The notes under the pieces are model-generated. The model worked only from the letters and a program-made list of their open reading frames with translations, did no database searches and was not told the DNA's origin. A stretch of 64,000 nucleotides of DNA. Origin: Pararhodobacter sp. (GTDB lineage Bacteria; Pseudomonadota; Alphaproteobacteria; Rhodobacterales; Rhodobacteraceae). The stretch is from assembly GCF_034676545.1 (NCBI RefSeq), contig NZ_JAUCBZ010000015.1, positions 2,945,001 to 3,009,000 of the forward strand, read 5' to 3'. This document shows positions 45,605 to 55,172 of this stretch, piece by piece; position 1 is the first letter of the stretch, and each line of letters starts with the position of its first letter. The translations under genes were made by a program, and so were the position numbers.

Positions 45605-46617
45605 GCACTCTTACAGTTACCCGCCGCACCCGCCTGTCGACAGTGGTCCTGATCCTGCTGGCACCGATCCTCATCGCGCTGATTGCAGCCCCGTGGTGGG
45701 CGGGGCGCGCGGATCTGCGACTGATGGGCGAGATCGCGCTGTATATGTCGCTGGCAACCCTGTGGAACCTGCTGGCGGGCTATGCGGGTCTCGTGTCGGT
45801 CGGCCAACAGGCCTATGTCGGGCTTGGCGGCTATCTGTTCTTTGCGCTGACCATGCTGGCGGGCATCGACCCTTATGCGGCCCTACCCCTCGCGGCGCTG
45901 GCGGGAGCAGTCATCGCCGCACCGGTGGCGGTGCTGATCTTCCGGCTGCGCGGCGCCTATTTCGCCATCGGCACCTGGGTCATGGCCGAGGTCTTCCGGC
46001 TGAGCTTCGCACAGGTTTCGGCGCTGGGTGGCGGATCGGGCACGTCGCTGTCCGCGGATATCGTGCGCGGCATGGCTGATGGGCGCGCGGCCCGTGAGGC
46101 CATGGCCTGGTGGCTCGCACTCGGCGTCGCGGTGCTGGTGATTGGTGCGGTGGTGCTGTTCCTGCGCTCGCGCCAAGGCGTGGCGCTGACCGCGATCCGC
46201 GACAACGAGGTCGCCGCGCGCAGCCTCGGCATTGATATCTGGCGCAGCAAATTCATCGTCTATGTCGTCGTCGGCGGGCTGACCACATTGGTCGGCTGCC
46301 TGATCTTCCTGCAAAAACTACGGATCTCGCCGGATGCGGCCTTCAGCGTCAACGACTGGACCGCCTTTGTCATCTTTATCGTGGTGATCGGCGGCATCGG
46401 CACCATCGAAGGGCCGATCATCGGCACGCTGGTGTTCTTTGCGCTGCGCGAGACCATGGCCGATCTGGGCACACTTTATCTGATCGCGCTGGGGCTGGTG
46501 GCAATTGTCATCATGCTCAAGGCCCCGCGCGGCCTCTGGGGGTTCCTGCGCGACCGCTACAACCTCGAGATTTTCCCCCTCAGCCGCCGGGTGACCGGTC
46601 TGACCAAAGGAGCCTGA
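45601..46617 (+). CDS. livM: Liv-type ABC transporter permease (LivM type)
   Basis: A 338-residue membrane protein, with the LivM features WNLLAGYAGLVSVGQQAYVG near the N-terminus, AIRDNEVAARSLGID in the coupling region, and GGIGTIEGPIIGTL towards the end. It completes the ABC transporter and ends three bases before the BKACE gene, so uptake and catabolism are in one operon. Confidence 0.92.
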   Translation: MSTLTVTRRTRLSTVVLILLAPILIALIAAPWWAGRADLRLMGEIALYMSLATLWNLLAGYAGLVSVGQQAYVGLGGYLFFALTMLAGIDPYAALPLAALAGAVIAAPVAVLIFRLRGAYFAIGTWVMAEVFRLSFAQVSALGGGSGTSLSADIVRGMADGRAAREAMAWWLALGVAVLVIGAVVLFLRSRQGVALTAIRDNEVAARSLGIDIWRSKFIVYVVVGGLTTLVGCLIFLQKLRISPDAAFSVNDWTAFVIFIVVIGGIGTIEGPIIGTLVFFALRETMADLGTLYLIALGLVAIVIMLKAPRGLWGFLRDRYNLEIFPLSRRVTGLTKGA

Positions 46618-46620
46618 CCC

Positions 46621-47553
46621 ATGGCGCGCAAACCCAGGACGATCATCACCTGTGCCGTGACCGGCGCGATCCACACGCCGACCATGTCCGACGCCCTGCC
46701 CTATACCTACGACCAGATCGCCACGCAGGCGATTGCCGCGGCCGAGGCGGGTGCCTCGATCCTGCATCTGCACGCGCGTGACCCCAAAACCGGCGCACCG
46801 TCGATCAACCCCGATGATTTCGCGCCGTTTCTGGCCCGCATCAAGCAGGCCACCGATGCCGTGGTGAACATCTCGACCGGTGGCTCGCTGACCGCCTCGA
46901 TTCAAGACCGCATCAAACCCGCGCTGACCTTCAAACCCGAGATGTGTTCGATGAACATGGGCTCGTTGAACTTCAGCTTTCACGGGCTGGCGGCGCGCTA
47001 CACAACCTGGAAATTCGACTGGGAGAAAGCCTATGTCGCGGGCTCCGAGGGCAATATTTTCCGCAACACCTTCAAGGATATCAAGGAAGCCGCCGAGACC
47101 CTCGCCCCCGACCAGATCAAGTTCGAGCACGAGATTTACGACGTCGGCCACCTTTATAACCTCAAGGCGATGGCCGATCAGGGGCATTTCAAGGCACCGA
47201 TTTTCCTGCAATTCGTGATGGGCATCATGGGCGGTATCGGCGCGGATGTGGAAAACCTCGTGTTCCTCAAACGCACCGCCGACAAGCTGTTCGGCGCGGA
47301 GTACCGCTGGTCGGTGCTGGCGGCGGGTCTCGCGCAGATCCCGATGGCGGTGACCGCCAGCCAGATGGGCGGCCATGTGCGCGTCGGGCTGGAGGACAGC
47401 CTGTTCATCGCGCGCGGCGAACTGGCCGAGTCAAATGCCGCGCAGGTCACCAAGGTGCGCCGGATCCTCGAAGACCTCGGCAACACCATCGCCACCCCGG
47501 ATGAGGCCCGCGAGATGCTGGGCCTCAAGGGCGGCGACCGGGTGAATTTCTGA
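46621..47553 (+). CDS. 3-keto-5-aminohexanoate cleavage enzyme family (BKACE, DUF849)
   Basis: A 310-residue TIM barrel of the BKACE family. The zinc ligands are in ILHLHARDP (two His) and a third in GGHVRVGLED near residue 260. The conserved NISTGGS and EHEIYDVGHL segments are present. These enzymes condense a beta-keto acid with acetyl-CoA and release acetoacetate and a new CoA ester. That implies a beta-keto acid intermediate in this pathway, made perhaps by the two dehydrogenases upstream. Confidence 0.9.
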   Translation: MARKPRTIITCAVTGAIHTPTMSDALPYTYDQIATQAIAAAEAGASILHLHARDPKTGAPSINPDDFAPFLARIKQATDAVVNISTGGSLTASIQDRIKPALTFKPEMCSMNMGSLNFSFHGLAARYTTWKFDWEKAYVAGSEGNIFRNTFKDIKEAAETLAPDQIKFEHEIYDVGHLYNLKAMADQGHFKAPIFLQFVMGIMGGIGADVENLVFLKRTADKLFGAEYRWSVLAAGLAQIPMAVTASQMGGHVRVGLEDSLFIARGELAESNAAQVTKVRRILEDLGNTIATPDEAREMLGLKGGDRVNF

Positions 47554-47570
47554 GCGTGAAAGGAGCAACT

Positions 47571-48371
47571 ATGCTGACCCTCTATCACGCCCCGACCAGC
47601 GTCTGTTCGCAAAAGGTGCGGATCGGGCTGGCGGTCATCGGGCTCGAGTATGACAGCCGCGTCCTCAACCTGCAAAAGGGCGAGCAATTCGACCCGGCCT
47701 ATCTGCAATTGAACCGCGACGCGGTGGTGCCGACGCTGGTGGACGGGGATTTGGTGGTCACCGAATCCTCGCTGATCCTTGAATACCTCGACCGCGAACA
47801 CAACGGTGCGGCGCTGATGCCCGCGGACCGGGCGGACAAGACCAATGCGCAAAGCTGGCTGCTGCGCTGTCTTGCTATTCATGCGGCGATCAACACGCTC
47901 AGCTTTGCCACCGCCATGCGCGAGAGCATTCTGGCCAGCCAGACACCCGCGCAGATTGACGTTTTGGCCGCGAAATTCCCCGATCCGGTGATGGGGGCCA
48001 AACGCAAGGATCTGCTGCTGAACGGGTTGGGCTCGATCTACGTCGGGCAAGCTTTGGTTCATCTGCACCGCACGCTGGCCGATCTGCACGCAGCCCTTGC
48101 CCAAGCGCCGTGGCTGGGAGGCCAAGCGCTCGATCTTCGCGACATCGCGCTGGTGGCCTATATCGACCGGCTCGAGCGGCTGGGCATGGCGGGTCTATGG
48201 ACCACCCGATTCCCCCGCGTCGGCCCGTGGCTGGCGGCATGGCGCGAGACCCCCGCCTATCCCACCGCCATCGCCGCGCATGTGCCTGCGGGCAGCGCCG
48301 AAATGATGCGCGCCGGTGGCAGCAAACACTGGCCCCAATTGCGGCATCGCTGGGAGGCCCTCACCGGCTGA
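47571..48371 (+). CDS. Glutathione S-transferase family protein
   Basis: A 266-residue GST. The N-terminal thioredoxin-like domain opens MLTLYHAPTSVCSQKVRIGL, with a Ser/Cys pair as candidate catalytic residues, and has the VVPTLVDG cis-Pro and ESSLILEYL glutathione-binding segments; a helical domain follows. The ATG at 47571 has AAAGGAGC just upstream. It may isomerise a maleyl-type intermediate or remove a leaving group; it could also be a simple detoxifying enzyme. Confidence 0.87.
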   Translation: MLTLYHAPTSVCSQKVRIGLAVIGLEYDSRVLNLQKGEQFDPAYLQLNRDAVVPTLVDGDLVVTESSLILEYLDREHNGAALMPADRADKTNAQSWLLRCLAIHAAINTLSFATAMRESILASQTPAQIDVLAAKFPDPVMGAKRKDLLLNGLGSIYVGQALVHLHRTLADLHAALAQAPWLGGQALDLRDIALVAYIDRLERLGMAGLWTTRFPRVGPWLAAWRETPAYPTAIAAHVPAGSAEMMRAGGSKHWPQLRHRWEALTG

Positions 48372-48436
48372 TCGGGGCGACCCGACAGACCGACATCGAC
48401 ACGAAACGACAAGACCACACACCAAGGGAGGACACT

Positions 48437-49444
48437 ATGAGACTGACGACTTTGACCGCACTCACGGCCCTGACGCTGGGGCTTTCGGCGGCGCTCACTG
48501 CGGGTATGAGCGCCGGAGCGATGGCGGAAACGCTGCGCATTTCGACCTTCGTGCCGCCCAATCACGCCTTCAACCGCGCGTTGGCCGCTTGGGGCGAAGA
48601 GCTGTCCGAGGCCACCGACGGCGAATTGACCGTCGAGATATTCCCCGCCGGACAACTTGGCCCGCCGCCGCGCCAGTTCGATCTGGTGCGCTCGGGCGGG
48701 GCGGATATCTCGGTCATTCTCAACGGCGCAACACCGGGCCGCTTTCCGATGACCGAACTCGCCGGCCTGCCGCTGACCCATCCCTCGGCAGGGCTCGACA
48801 GCGCCATCACCTCGCGCCGTCTCACCGAACTCGCACCGGAATATCTGGCGGCGGAATACGAGGGCACGCGGATCTTGTGGATGGCGGTCACGCCGCCCTT
48901 GAAAATCCATCTGTCGAGCACCGACCCCTCGAACCTCGACAACCTGCGCGGCCTGCGCATCCGCTACGCGGGCACCACATGGCAGCAAATCCTCGAAGCC
49001 TTGGGCGCCTCGCCGGTGCCCGTGCCCCCTGCCGAAGCGGCGGATGCGATGAGCCGCGGCGTCGTTGACGGCGCCTCTTTCCCCTTCGAGGCCACGATGT
49101 CCTTTGATCTGGCGCCGGTGACGGAATACTCGCTCGAACCCGGCCTCGCCGCCGCAACCTTCGCGGTGATCATGGGCGATGACGCCTACAACCGGCTTTC
49201 CCCCGAGCATCAGGCACTGATCGATTCCACCACCGGACCCGATCGCGCCGAATGGTTCGGCACCATGTGGGACGAAGGCGAGGCACATGGTCGCCAGTAT
49301 ATGGTCGATGCGGGGGTCACCATCGTGACGATGGATGCCGCACAGATCGCCTCGATGACCGAGGCCTTCTCGGGGATCGTCTCCGAGGCGATTGACGCGG
49401 TCGGTGGCAATGCCGCCGGTTTTGTCGCGGCCTACACCGAGTAA
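48437..49444 (+). CDS. dctP: TRAP transporter substrate-binding protein (DctP family)
   Basis: A 335-residue periplasmic protein. The ATG at 48437 is preceded by AGGGAGG; residues 1-30 form a Sec signal ending in AMAETL. Body motifs of the family are present (STFVPPNHAFNRALAAWGEE; NLRGLRIRYAGTTWQQ with the carboxylate-binding Arg). Longer in-frame starts run back into the GST gene. It is followed directly by its DctQ and DctM partners, so the block carries two complete uptake systems. Confidence 0.9.
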   Translation: MRLTTLTALTALTLGLSAALTAGMSAGAMAETLRISTFVPPNHAFNRALAAWGEELSEATDGELTVEIFPAGQLGPPPRQFDLVRSGGADISVILNGATPGRFPMTELAGLPLTHPSAGLDSAITSRRLTELAPEYLAAEYEGTRILWMAVTPPLKIHLSSTDPSNLDNLRGLRIRYAGTTWQQILEALGASPVPVPPAEAADAMSRGVVDGASFPFEATMSFDLAPVTEYSLEPGLAAATFAVIMGDDAYNRLSPEHQALIDSTTGPDRAEWFGTMWDEGEAHGRQYMVDAGVTIVTMDAAQIASMTEAFSGIVSEAIDAVGGNAAGFVAAYTE

Positions 49445-49503
49445 TCCCGGTGCGGCCCGCCTGCTATCGGGCGGGCCGCGCTGGCTGAACCCAGGACATC
49501 CTT

Positions 49504-50031
49504 ATGCCCGCCGACAGATCGTCCGCGCACCCGCCAGTTCACGAGGCCAAGCCTCAACCGCGCTCGCGCATTGCCACATACTCCCTCTGGATCGCCTCGG
49601 CTGCACTGACGGTGATGATGCTGACCGTCGTTGGCGATGTTGTCTTGCGCGCCGCGTTCAACACGCCGGTGCAGGGCGCTTATGACGTGGTGTCGATCAT
49701 GTTGCTGGTCATGGTCGCCTTCGGCATCGGTCCGGTGATTGTCAGACGCGGCGAAATCCTGATCGACCTGATCGACGCGATCATCGGGCCGAACGCCGTG
49801 CGCATTCTCGGCGCGGTCGGGTCGCTGCTCAGCTTTGCAGTGATCACCTTTATCGGCTGGTCGATGATCAGCCCGGCGCAAGACGCCTGGCAATGGGGCG
49901 GCTATTCCTTGGAACTTGGCGTGCCGCAGTGGATCCTCTGGGCGCTGGCCTTTTGCGGGCTCGCCGGCGTGCTTTGGGCAGCGGTGCTGCAAATCATCGG
50001 CTTTGCGCGCGGACAGGAGGCGCAGAAATGA
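49504..50031 (+). CDS. dctQ: TRAP transporter small permease (DctQ)
   Basis: A 175-residue protein with four hydrophobic helices and the DctQ features DVVLRAAFNTPVQGAYDVV and a Trp-rich C-terminal half (DAWQWGGYSLELGVPQWIL). The C-terminus overlaps the DctM start by four bases (ATGA). Confidence 0.9.
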   Translation: MPADRSSAHPPVHEAKPQPRSRIATYSLWIASAALTVMMLTVVGDVVLRAAFNTPVQGAYDVVSIMLLVMVAFGIGPVIVRRGEILIDLIDAIIGPNAVRILGAVGSLLSFAVITFIGWSMISPAQDAWQWGGYSLELGVPQWILWALAFCGLAGVLWAAVLQIIGFARGQEAQK

Positions 50032-51326
50032 GCGGTTTTGCCCTGGGCCTGTCGGGCATCGGCTTGATGTTCGTGCTGTTGTTCCTGCGCCAGCCGGTCT
50101 GGCTGTCACTGGCGATTGTCGGCATCCTTGGCAATATCATCTACAACAGCCTCAGCACCGCGCAATATGTGGCGGGGACCGTGTTTTTCGACACCGCCTC
50201 GAATTACAATCTCTCGGTGGTGCCGCTGTTCGTGCTGATGGGCGAAGTCGCCTCCGGCTCGCGGATGTCGTCGGAACTGTTCAAAGCCGCGCGGGTGATC
50301 GTCTCGGGGCTGCGCGGCGGTCTGGCGGTGGCGTCGCTGGCGGCCTCGGGTGCCTTCGGGGCGATCTGCGGCTCATCGGTGGCCACCGCCGCCACGATGA
50401 CCCGGATCGCCATGCCCGAAATGCGCAAAGCGGGCTATGAGGACGGCTATTCCTCGGGCGCGATTGCGGCGGGTGGATCGCTGGGCATATTGATCCCGCC
50501 GTCGATCATTCTGGTGATCTACGGCTCGATTGCCGAACAATCGATTGCCAGATTGTTTGCCGCCTCCCTGATCCCCGGCATTGTCTTGATGCTGATCTAT
50601 ATCGCCGTGGCCCTCTGGCTGGCGCGGCGCTCGGGAATGGTGCCGAGCGAGGCCTCGGCCAGCCTGTTCGAGCGGCTGCTGTCCCTGCGCCATGCGTGGC
50701 AATTCGCGCTGCTGTTCGTTCTCTCCATCGGCGGGATTTATGCCGGGGTTTTCAGCCCCAACGAGGCCGCCTCGATCGGCGCCTTCGGTGCCATCGTGCT
50801 GGGCCTGTTGCGCCGGTCGCTCAATCTGGCAGGGATCGTAAAGGCGGTACAAAACTCGGTCCTAGTGTCCTGCGCGCTGTTCATGATCGTCATTGGCGCC
50901 ACGCTGTTCTCGCAGTTCATCGTGCAAACGCGGCTGCCGGATACGCTCTTGGCGCTGGCGCAAGGCGCCGATCTCTCGCCCGCGATGGTGATCGCGCTGA
51001 TCATCCTGATCTATATCGTCATGGGCTGTTTTCTCGAGGGGATCGGCATGGTGCTGATCACCGTGCCGGTGTTCTTGCCGGTGGTCGTCGGCTACGGATT
51101 TGACCCGATCCTGTTCGGCGTACTGGTCGCGGTGCTGGTGGAACTGGGGCTGATCACCCCGCCGGTCGGGATGAACCTGTTTATCATCCGCGCGCAGGTG
51201 CCCGATATGTCGATGGGCGCACTCTACCGCGGCATTCTGCCGTTTCTCATCGCGCCGGTGATCCTGATCGCGCTGATCCTCGCGTTTCCGCAACTCACCC
51301 TCTGGCTGCCCGCCGTTTTGTATTGA
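50028..51326 (+). CDS. dctM: TRAP transporter large permease (DctM)
   Basis: A 432-residue permease with about 12 helices. Family motifs are clear: VPLFVLMGEVASGS, GAFGAICGSSVATAATMTRI, GGSLGILIPPSIILVIYGSI and, near the end, LGLITPPVGMNLFIIRA. The last two are the sodium/substrate-binding hairpins. Compare the fused permease at 33-35 kb, which is broken just before the first of these. Confidence 0.92.
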   Translation: MSGFALGLSGIGLMFVLLFLRQPVWLSLAIVGILGNIIYNSLSTAQYVAGTVFFDTASNYNLSVVPLFVLMGEVASGSRMSSELFKAARVIVSGLRGGLAVASLAASGAFGAICGSSVATAATMTRIAMPEMRKAGYEDGYSSGAIAAGGSLGILIPPSIILVIYGSIAEQSIARLFAASLIPGIVLMLIYIAVALWLARRSGMVPSEASASLFERLLSLRHAWQFALLFVLSIGGIYAGVFSPNEAASIGAFGAIVLGLLRRSLNLAGIVKAVQNSVLVSCALFMIVIGATLFSQFIVQTRLPDTLLALAQGADLSPAMVIALIILIYIVMGCFLEGIGMVLITVPVFLPVVVGYGFDPILFGVLVAVLVELGLITPPVGMNLFIIRAQVPDMSMGALYRGILPFLIAPVILIALILAFPQLTLWLPAVLY

Positions 51327-51333
51327 GGACGCT

Positions 51334-52281
51334 ATGCAAATCCCCCAAGTCCTGATCGTCGACTCCGAGGCTGACTTTTATGCCGCAGCCCTGCGCAAAG
51401 CGGCTGCGGGCGCCGAATACCTCACCGCCGCATCGCCCGAGGCGGCCCTGTCCCTCGCAACCGGTGCGCAAGTGATCATCGGTCTTGCCCCGCGCCTGAC
51501 GTCCGAGCTGTTGCGCGCCGCACCACGGCTGGAATGGGTGCAAGCGCTGACCACAGGTGTCGACAATCTGCTCGCGGATCCCGCGCTTTCGGGGATCGCC
51601 CTGACCAATGCCAGCGGGTTTCACGGCCCGCAAATGTCGGAACTCGCGATCCTGATGATGCTGTCGTGCGCGCGCAATTTCCCGCAGATGCTGAACAATC
51701 AAAGGCAGGCGACATGGCAGCGCTGGCAGCAGCCGCTCTTGCGTGGCAAAACCGTCTGTCTGGTCGGGATCGGGGCGATCTCGGAGACCCTCGCCGGTAT
51801 GTGTAACGCATTCGGCATGCGCGTTACCGGCGTCAGCGATGGCCGCAGTGCGGTGCCGGGTTTCGCCGCGATCTATACGCGCGCAGCACTTTCGCAGGCC
51901 GCGGCCGAGGCCGATTTCCTCGTGATCCTGACGCCCTATAGCGAAAAAACCCACCATATCATCAACGCCGGGATCCTCGCAGCCATGCCCCGACATGCCT
52001 TTCTGATCAACCTCTCACGCGGCGGCTGTGTCGACGAAGAGGCGCTGCTCGCCGCCTTGCAAGACACCACGATCGCGGGCGCGGGCCTTGATGTCTTCGC
52101 CACCGAGCCCCTGCCCGAGAGCAGCCCGTTCTGGACCCTGCCCAATGTCATCGTTACGCCACATATCGGCGGGTTTTCAGACGTTTACGCACAGCAAGCC
52201 CTGCCCCGTGTCGCCGCGCATATGGTGGAATACCTGCGCGGCGGCACTGCCGCACTGACCAACCGTCTTGACCGGAGTTAA
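51334..52281 (+). CDS. D-2-hydroxyacid dehydrogenase family protein
   Basis: A 315-residue NAD-dependent dehydrogenase. The nucleotide motif VGIGAISETLAG is an off-type of GxGxxG; the catalytic Arg is in NLSRGGCVDEEAL, the Glu in DVFATEPLPESSPFW and the His in VTPHIGG. It starts seven bases after dctM. It probably interconverts a 2-keto and a 2-hydroxy acid derived from the imported compound. Confidence 0.88.
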   Translation: MQIPQVLIVDSEADFYAAALRKAAAGAEYLTAASPEAALSLATGAQVIIGLAPRLTSELLRAAPRLEWVQALTTGVDNLLADPALSGIALTNASGFHGPQMSELAILMMLSCARNFPQMLNNQRQATWQRWQQPLLRGKTVCLVGIGAISETLAGMCNAFGMRVTGVSDGRSAVPGFAAIYTRAALSQAAAEADFLVILTPYSEKTHHIINAGILAAMPRHAFLINLSRGGCVDEEALLAALQDTTIAGAGLDVFATEPLPESSPFWTLPNVIVTPHIGGFSDVYAQQALPRVAAHMVEYLRGGTAALTNRLDRS

Positions 52282-52285
52282 CCAG

Positions 52286-53452
52286 ATGCCCGACACGAAC
52301 TCGCCGATCTCGGACAAGGAACTCGAGCGTCGCTGGACGATTGCGCGCCAGATCATGGCCGATCACGGCCTCGACGCGCTGGTGATGCAGGCGCGCGAAG
52401 ACTGGATCGGCGGCTATGTGCGTTGGTTCACCGATGTGCCCGCCAACAACGGCTACCCGCGCACGGTGGTGTTCTTTGCCGACCGCCCGATGGTGGTGAT
52501 CGAGATGGGCGCTTTCGGGACCGACCGCAGGCCCCAGGCGGGAAATAAATCCACGCGTGGCGTCGGGCAGGTTCTGGGCACGCCCTCCTTCCATTCGATC
52601 CATTACACGATCCGCTATGATACCGAGCTGCTGCTCGGCTGCCTTCAGGGTTGCAAGCGGGTCGGAGCGCTGGCGCCGGCCGCCATGCCCTATTCGATGA
52701 CCGCGGCGCTGATGACGCAGTTCGATCTGTTCGATGTGACCGAAGCGCTCGATGCCGCCAAGGCGATCAAAAGCCCCGAGGAAATTGCCCTGATCCACCA
52801 ATGCGCCGCGTTGCAAGATCAGGTCTTTGCCGAGGTTTGCGATTTTATCCGCCCAGGCGTGAGTGACCGCGATATAACCTCTTTTGCCGAGGCTGTCGGG
52901 CGCCGTTTGGGCAGCGATCAAGGTATCCATCTCGGGCTCTCGGCGCCGATGGGCAGCGCCAGCCGCTTTGCCCCGCGCCACTTCCAAACTCGCGAGCTGC
53001 GCGCCGGAGACCATATGTCCCTGCTGATCGAGGTAAGCGGCCCCGGCGGCCTCTATCTCGAAATCGCCCGCACCATGGTGCTCGGAACTGCCGACGACCA
53101 CCTGCTTGGCGCGTTCGAACAGGTCAAAGCCGCGCAGGACCATACGCTTTCGCTGATGCACCCCGGCGCCGCCCCCGCCCAGATCAGCGCGGCTCATGAC
53201 GCATGGATGCGCGCCCGCGGATTGCCCCCGGAAACGAGGCTTTACGCCCATGGTCAGGGCTATGAAATGGTTGAGCGCCCGCTGATCCGCCACGATGAAA
53301 CCATGCCGCTGGCCGAGGGCATGTGCCTTGCCGTGCATCCGGGTTTTGATGACGGTCGCGTTTTCGCGGTGATTTGCGACAACTACATGATCGAGGCCGA
53401 GGGACCGTCCGCCTGCCTGCACCGCACCGAGAAGAAAATCTTTGAACTCTGA
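52286..53452 (+). CDS. M24 (pita-bread fold) family protein with altered metal site
   Basis: A 388-residue protein of the creatinase/prolidase superfamily: an N-terminal creatinase-like domain (~150 residues) and the C-terminal pita-bread fold. The metal ligands of true peptidases are changed: IEVSG in place of I-D-x-G, YLEIARTM in place of S-D-x-T-R-T, and AVHPGF in place of the E-P-G motif; the His in YAHGQGYEM is kept. It is therefore more like creatinase, which works without metal, and could hydrolyse a C-N bond of the pathway substrate. ATG at 52286 with GGAG nine bases upstream. Confidence 0.8.
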   Translation: MPDTNSPISDKELERRWTIARQIMADHGLDALVMQAREDWIGGYVRWFTDVPANNGYPRTVVFFADRPMVVIEMGAFGTDRRPQAGNKSTRGVGQVLGTPSFHSIHYTIRYDTELLLGCLQGCKRVGALAPAAMPYSMTAALMTQFDLFDVTEALDAAKAIKSPEEIALIHQCAALQDQVFAEVCDFIRPGVSDRDITSFAEAVGRRLGSDQGIHLGLSAPMGSASRFAPRHFQTRELRAGDHMSLLIEVSGPGGLYLEIARTMVLGTADDHLLGAFEQVKAAQDHTLSLMHPGAAPAQISAAHDAWMRARGLPPETRLYAHGQGYEMVERPLIRHDETMPLAEGMCLAVHPGFDDGRVFAVICDNYMIEAEGPSACLHRTEKKIFEL

Positions 53453-53462
53453 GGGACCGCCG

Positions 53463-54428
53463 ATGACACTGACCCCGAAAATCGCGCTTGAAGAGCACTT
53501 CATGCACCCCGATTTCCTCGAGTATTTCGCGACCACCGCGATCAATATCTCGCCCGCGCTGTTTGGCAAGGCCCGTGAGGCGCTGATGGATTTCGGCGAA
53601 CGGCGGCTGGCGGCGATGGACTCCATCGGCGTGGAAACCTCGGTGCTCTCCCTTGCCGGACCCGGCGTGCAGGCCGAGAAACGCACCGAGATCGCGGTCC
53701 GACGCGCGCGCGAGGTCAATGACTACCTCGCCGTTCAAATGCAGAAACAACCCGCCCGCTACGGTGGTTTCGCCCATCTGGCGCTGCAGGACCCCGCCGC
53801 CGCCGCGGACGAGTTGGAACGCTGCGTGCGCGATTTGGGCATGCGCGGCGCGATGGTCAACGGGCAGACCGGCGCCACCTATCTCGACGATGACCGCTGC
53901 GCGCCTCTGTGGGAACGCGCCGCCGATCTGGGTGTGCCGATCTATATCCACCCCAATAATCCGCCCGAAACCACCCATATGTATCACGGCCACCCCGAAT
54001 TATTCGGGCCGGTCTGGTCATGGACCGTCGAGACCGCCACCCATGCGTTGCGGCTGGTGTTCTCCGGCATCTTCGACCGCTACCCCGGTGCCAAGCTGAT
54101 CCTCGGCCATATGGGCGAGACGCTGCCGTTCCTGCTCTGGCGGCTCGATTCGCGCTGGGAGATTTCCAATCGCGGCGACATGACCCTCGCGCGGCCACCC
54201 TCCGAGTATTTCAAACGCAACATCTGGGTCACCACCTCGGGCGTCTGCGCCGACGCACCACTACGTTGCACGATCGATACAATGGGCGATGACCGGATAT
54301 TGTTTGCTGTCGATTACCCATTCGAGACCGCACAAGAGGCCGGCGACTGGATCGAATCCGCGGATATCATGCAAGCGCAACGCCTGAAAATCTGCCGCGA
54401 CAATGCGCGTGCGTTGCTGAAGATTTGA
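53463..54428 (+). CDS. Amidohydrolase-family decarboxylase (gamma-resorcylate decarboxylase-like)
   Basis: A 321-residue amidohydrolase 2 family protein. The N-terminal ALEEHF (Glu10, His12) and later IYIHPNN (His) and FAVDYPFE (Asp) are the metal ligands and catalytic residues of non-oxidative ring-acid decarboxylases such as gamma-resorcylate and 2,3-dihydroxybenzoate decarboxylase. The GHMGETLPF segment also fits. It closes the cluster. A hydrolase function on a non-aromatic acid cannot be excluded. Confidence 0.85.
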   Translation: MTLTPKIALEEHFMHPDFLEYFATTAINISPALFGKAREALMDFGERRLAAMDSIGVETSVLSLAGPGVQAEKRTEIAVRRAREVNDYLAVQMQKQPARYGGFAHLALQDPAAAADELERCVRDLGMRGAMVNGQTGATYLDDDRCAPLWERAADLGVPIYIHPNNPPETTHMYHGHPELFGPVWSWTVETATHALRLVFSGIFDRYPGAKLILGHMGETLPFLLWRLDSRWEISNRGDMTLARPPSEYFKRNIWVTTSGVCADAPLRCTIDTMGDDRILFAVDYPFETAQEAGDWIESADIMQAQRLKICRDNARALLKI

Positions 54429-54756
54429 CGGGCTAACCCGGTGTGGTCTGTATCGGCGCAGAGTGCCGGCTGGTGTTGCCTAACAGATCACATCATCCAT
54501 GCCGGCAAACACGAGGTGTCTAGCCAATCACGCGAGATTTCCAAGTCCATGATGTGATCGAGTGATACCAAATTCTTGCACTATTCCTTTTGCTCCGCGG
54601 TCCTGAACGGCCGCATTCAACTGTTCGAGAAGATGAAAAGAGACGGTGCTGGCTTGCCAGGAAACGTGGTCAACGCCACAGGGCTCAAACGCCAATCACC
54701 GCCTCGTGACCGACGAGGCCGAGGTCGATGACGAGGGCGGAATAGTAGGATAAGGA
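54429..54756. other. Gene-free stretch
   Basis: No frame here shows protein-like composition and no RNA-like or repeat structure stands out. It separates the catabolic cluster from the defence island and probably holds old mobile DNA. Confidence 0.5.
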
Positions 54757-54960
54757 TCAGGGTCTACCTGCGGCTGTTAGCACCATTCTCTCCTGCTGCA
54801 AGCGGCGGGACGATGAGCCGGGTTGCGATCCCCAGACGGCAATCCAGCGGTAAACGACCGGCGTCAAGAACAAGGTGAAGACGGTCGCAAAGCCAAGCCC
54901 GCCGACGATGACCCAACCGACTGCAACGCGCGCTTCGGCGCCTGCCCCTGGGGTGAAAAT
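54757..54960 (-). pseudogene. C-terminal scrap of an RND efflux permease
   Basis: On the minus strand the translation contains GAGAEARVAVGWVIVGG, then LGFATVFTLFLTPVVYRWI, which is the last transmembrane helix of AcrB-type RND pumps, followed by a short tail and stop. Nothing upstream continues the gene. The 54961-55172 segment beyond it shows no supportable gene. Confidence 0.65.
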
Positions 54961-55172
54961 GCAGACACGATGCTCGCAGGTCAGAACATTCCGCCGGCCC
55001 CTCTGTCGCACGCGTCGGTGCGCAACGGTGCCGTCGGCCGGCGCGATCTTCGGCAACTGCGGCGAAGCCGTACCGTCGGTCGAGAAAATCCTCCGCCCAA
55101 AGGTCGTGACGCTTGAGGCACAAAGGGTTCTTTTTTGTGGACGGGTCAATAAATACACACTACCCATGCGGT

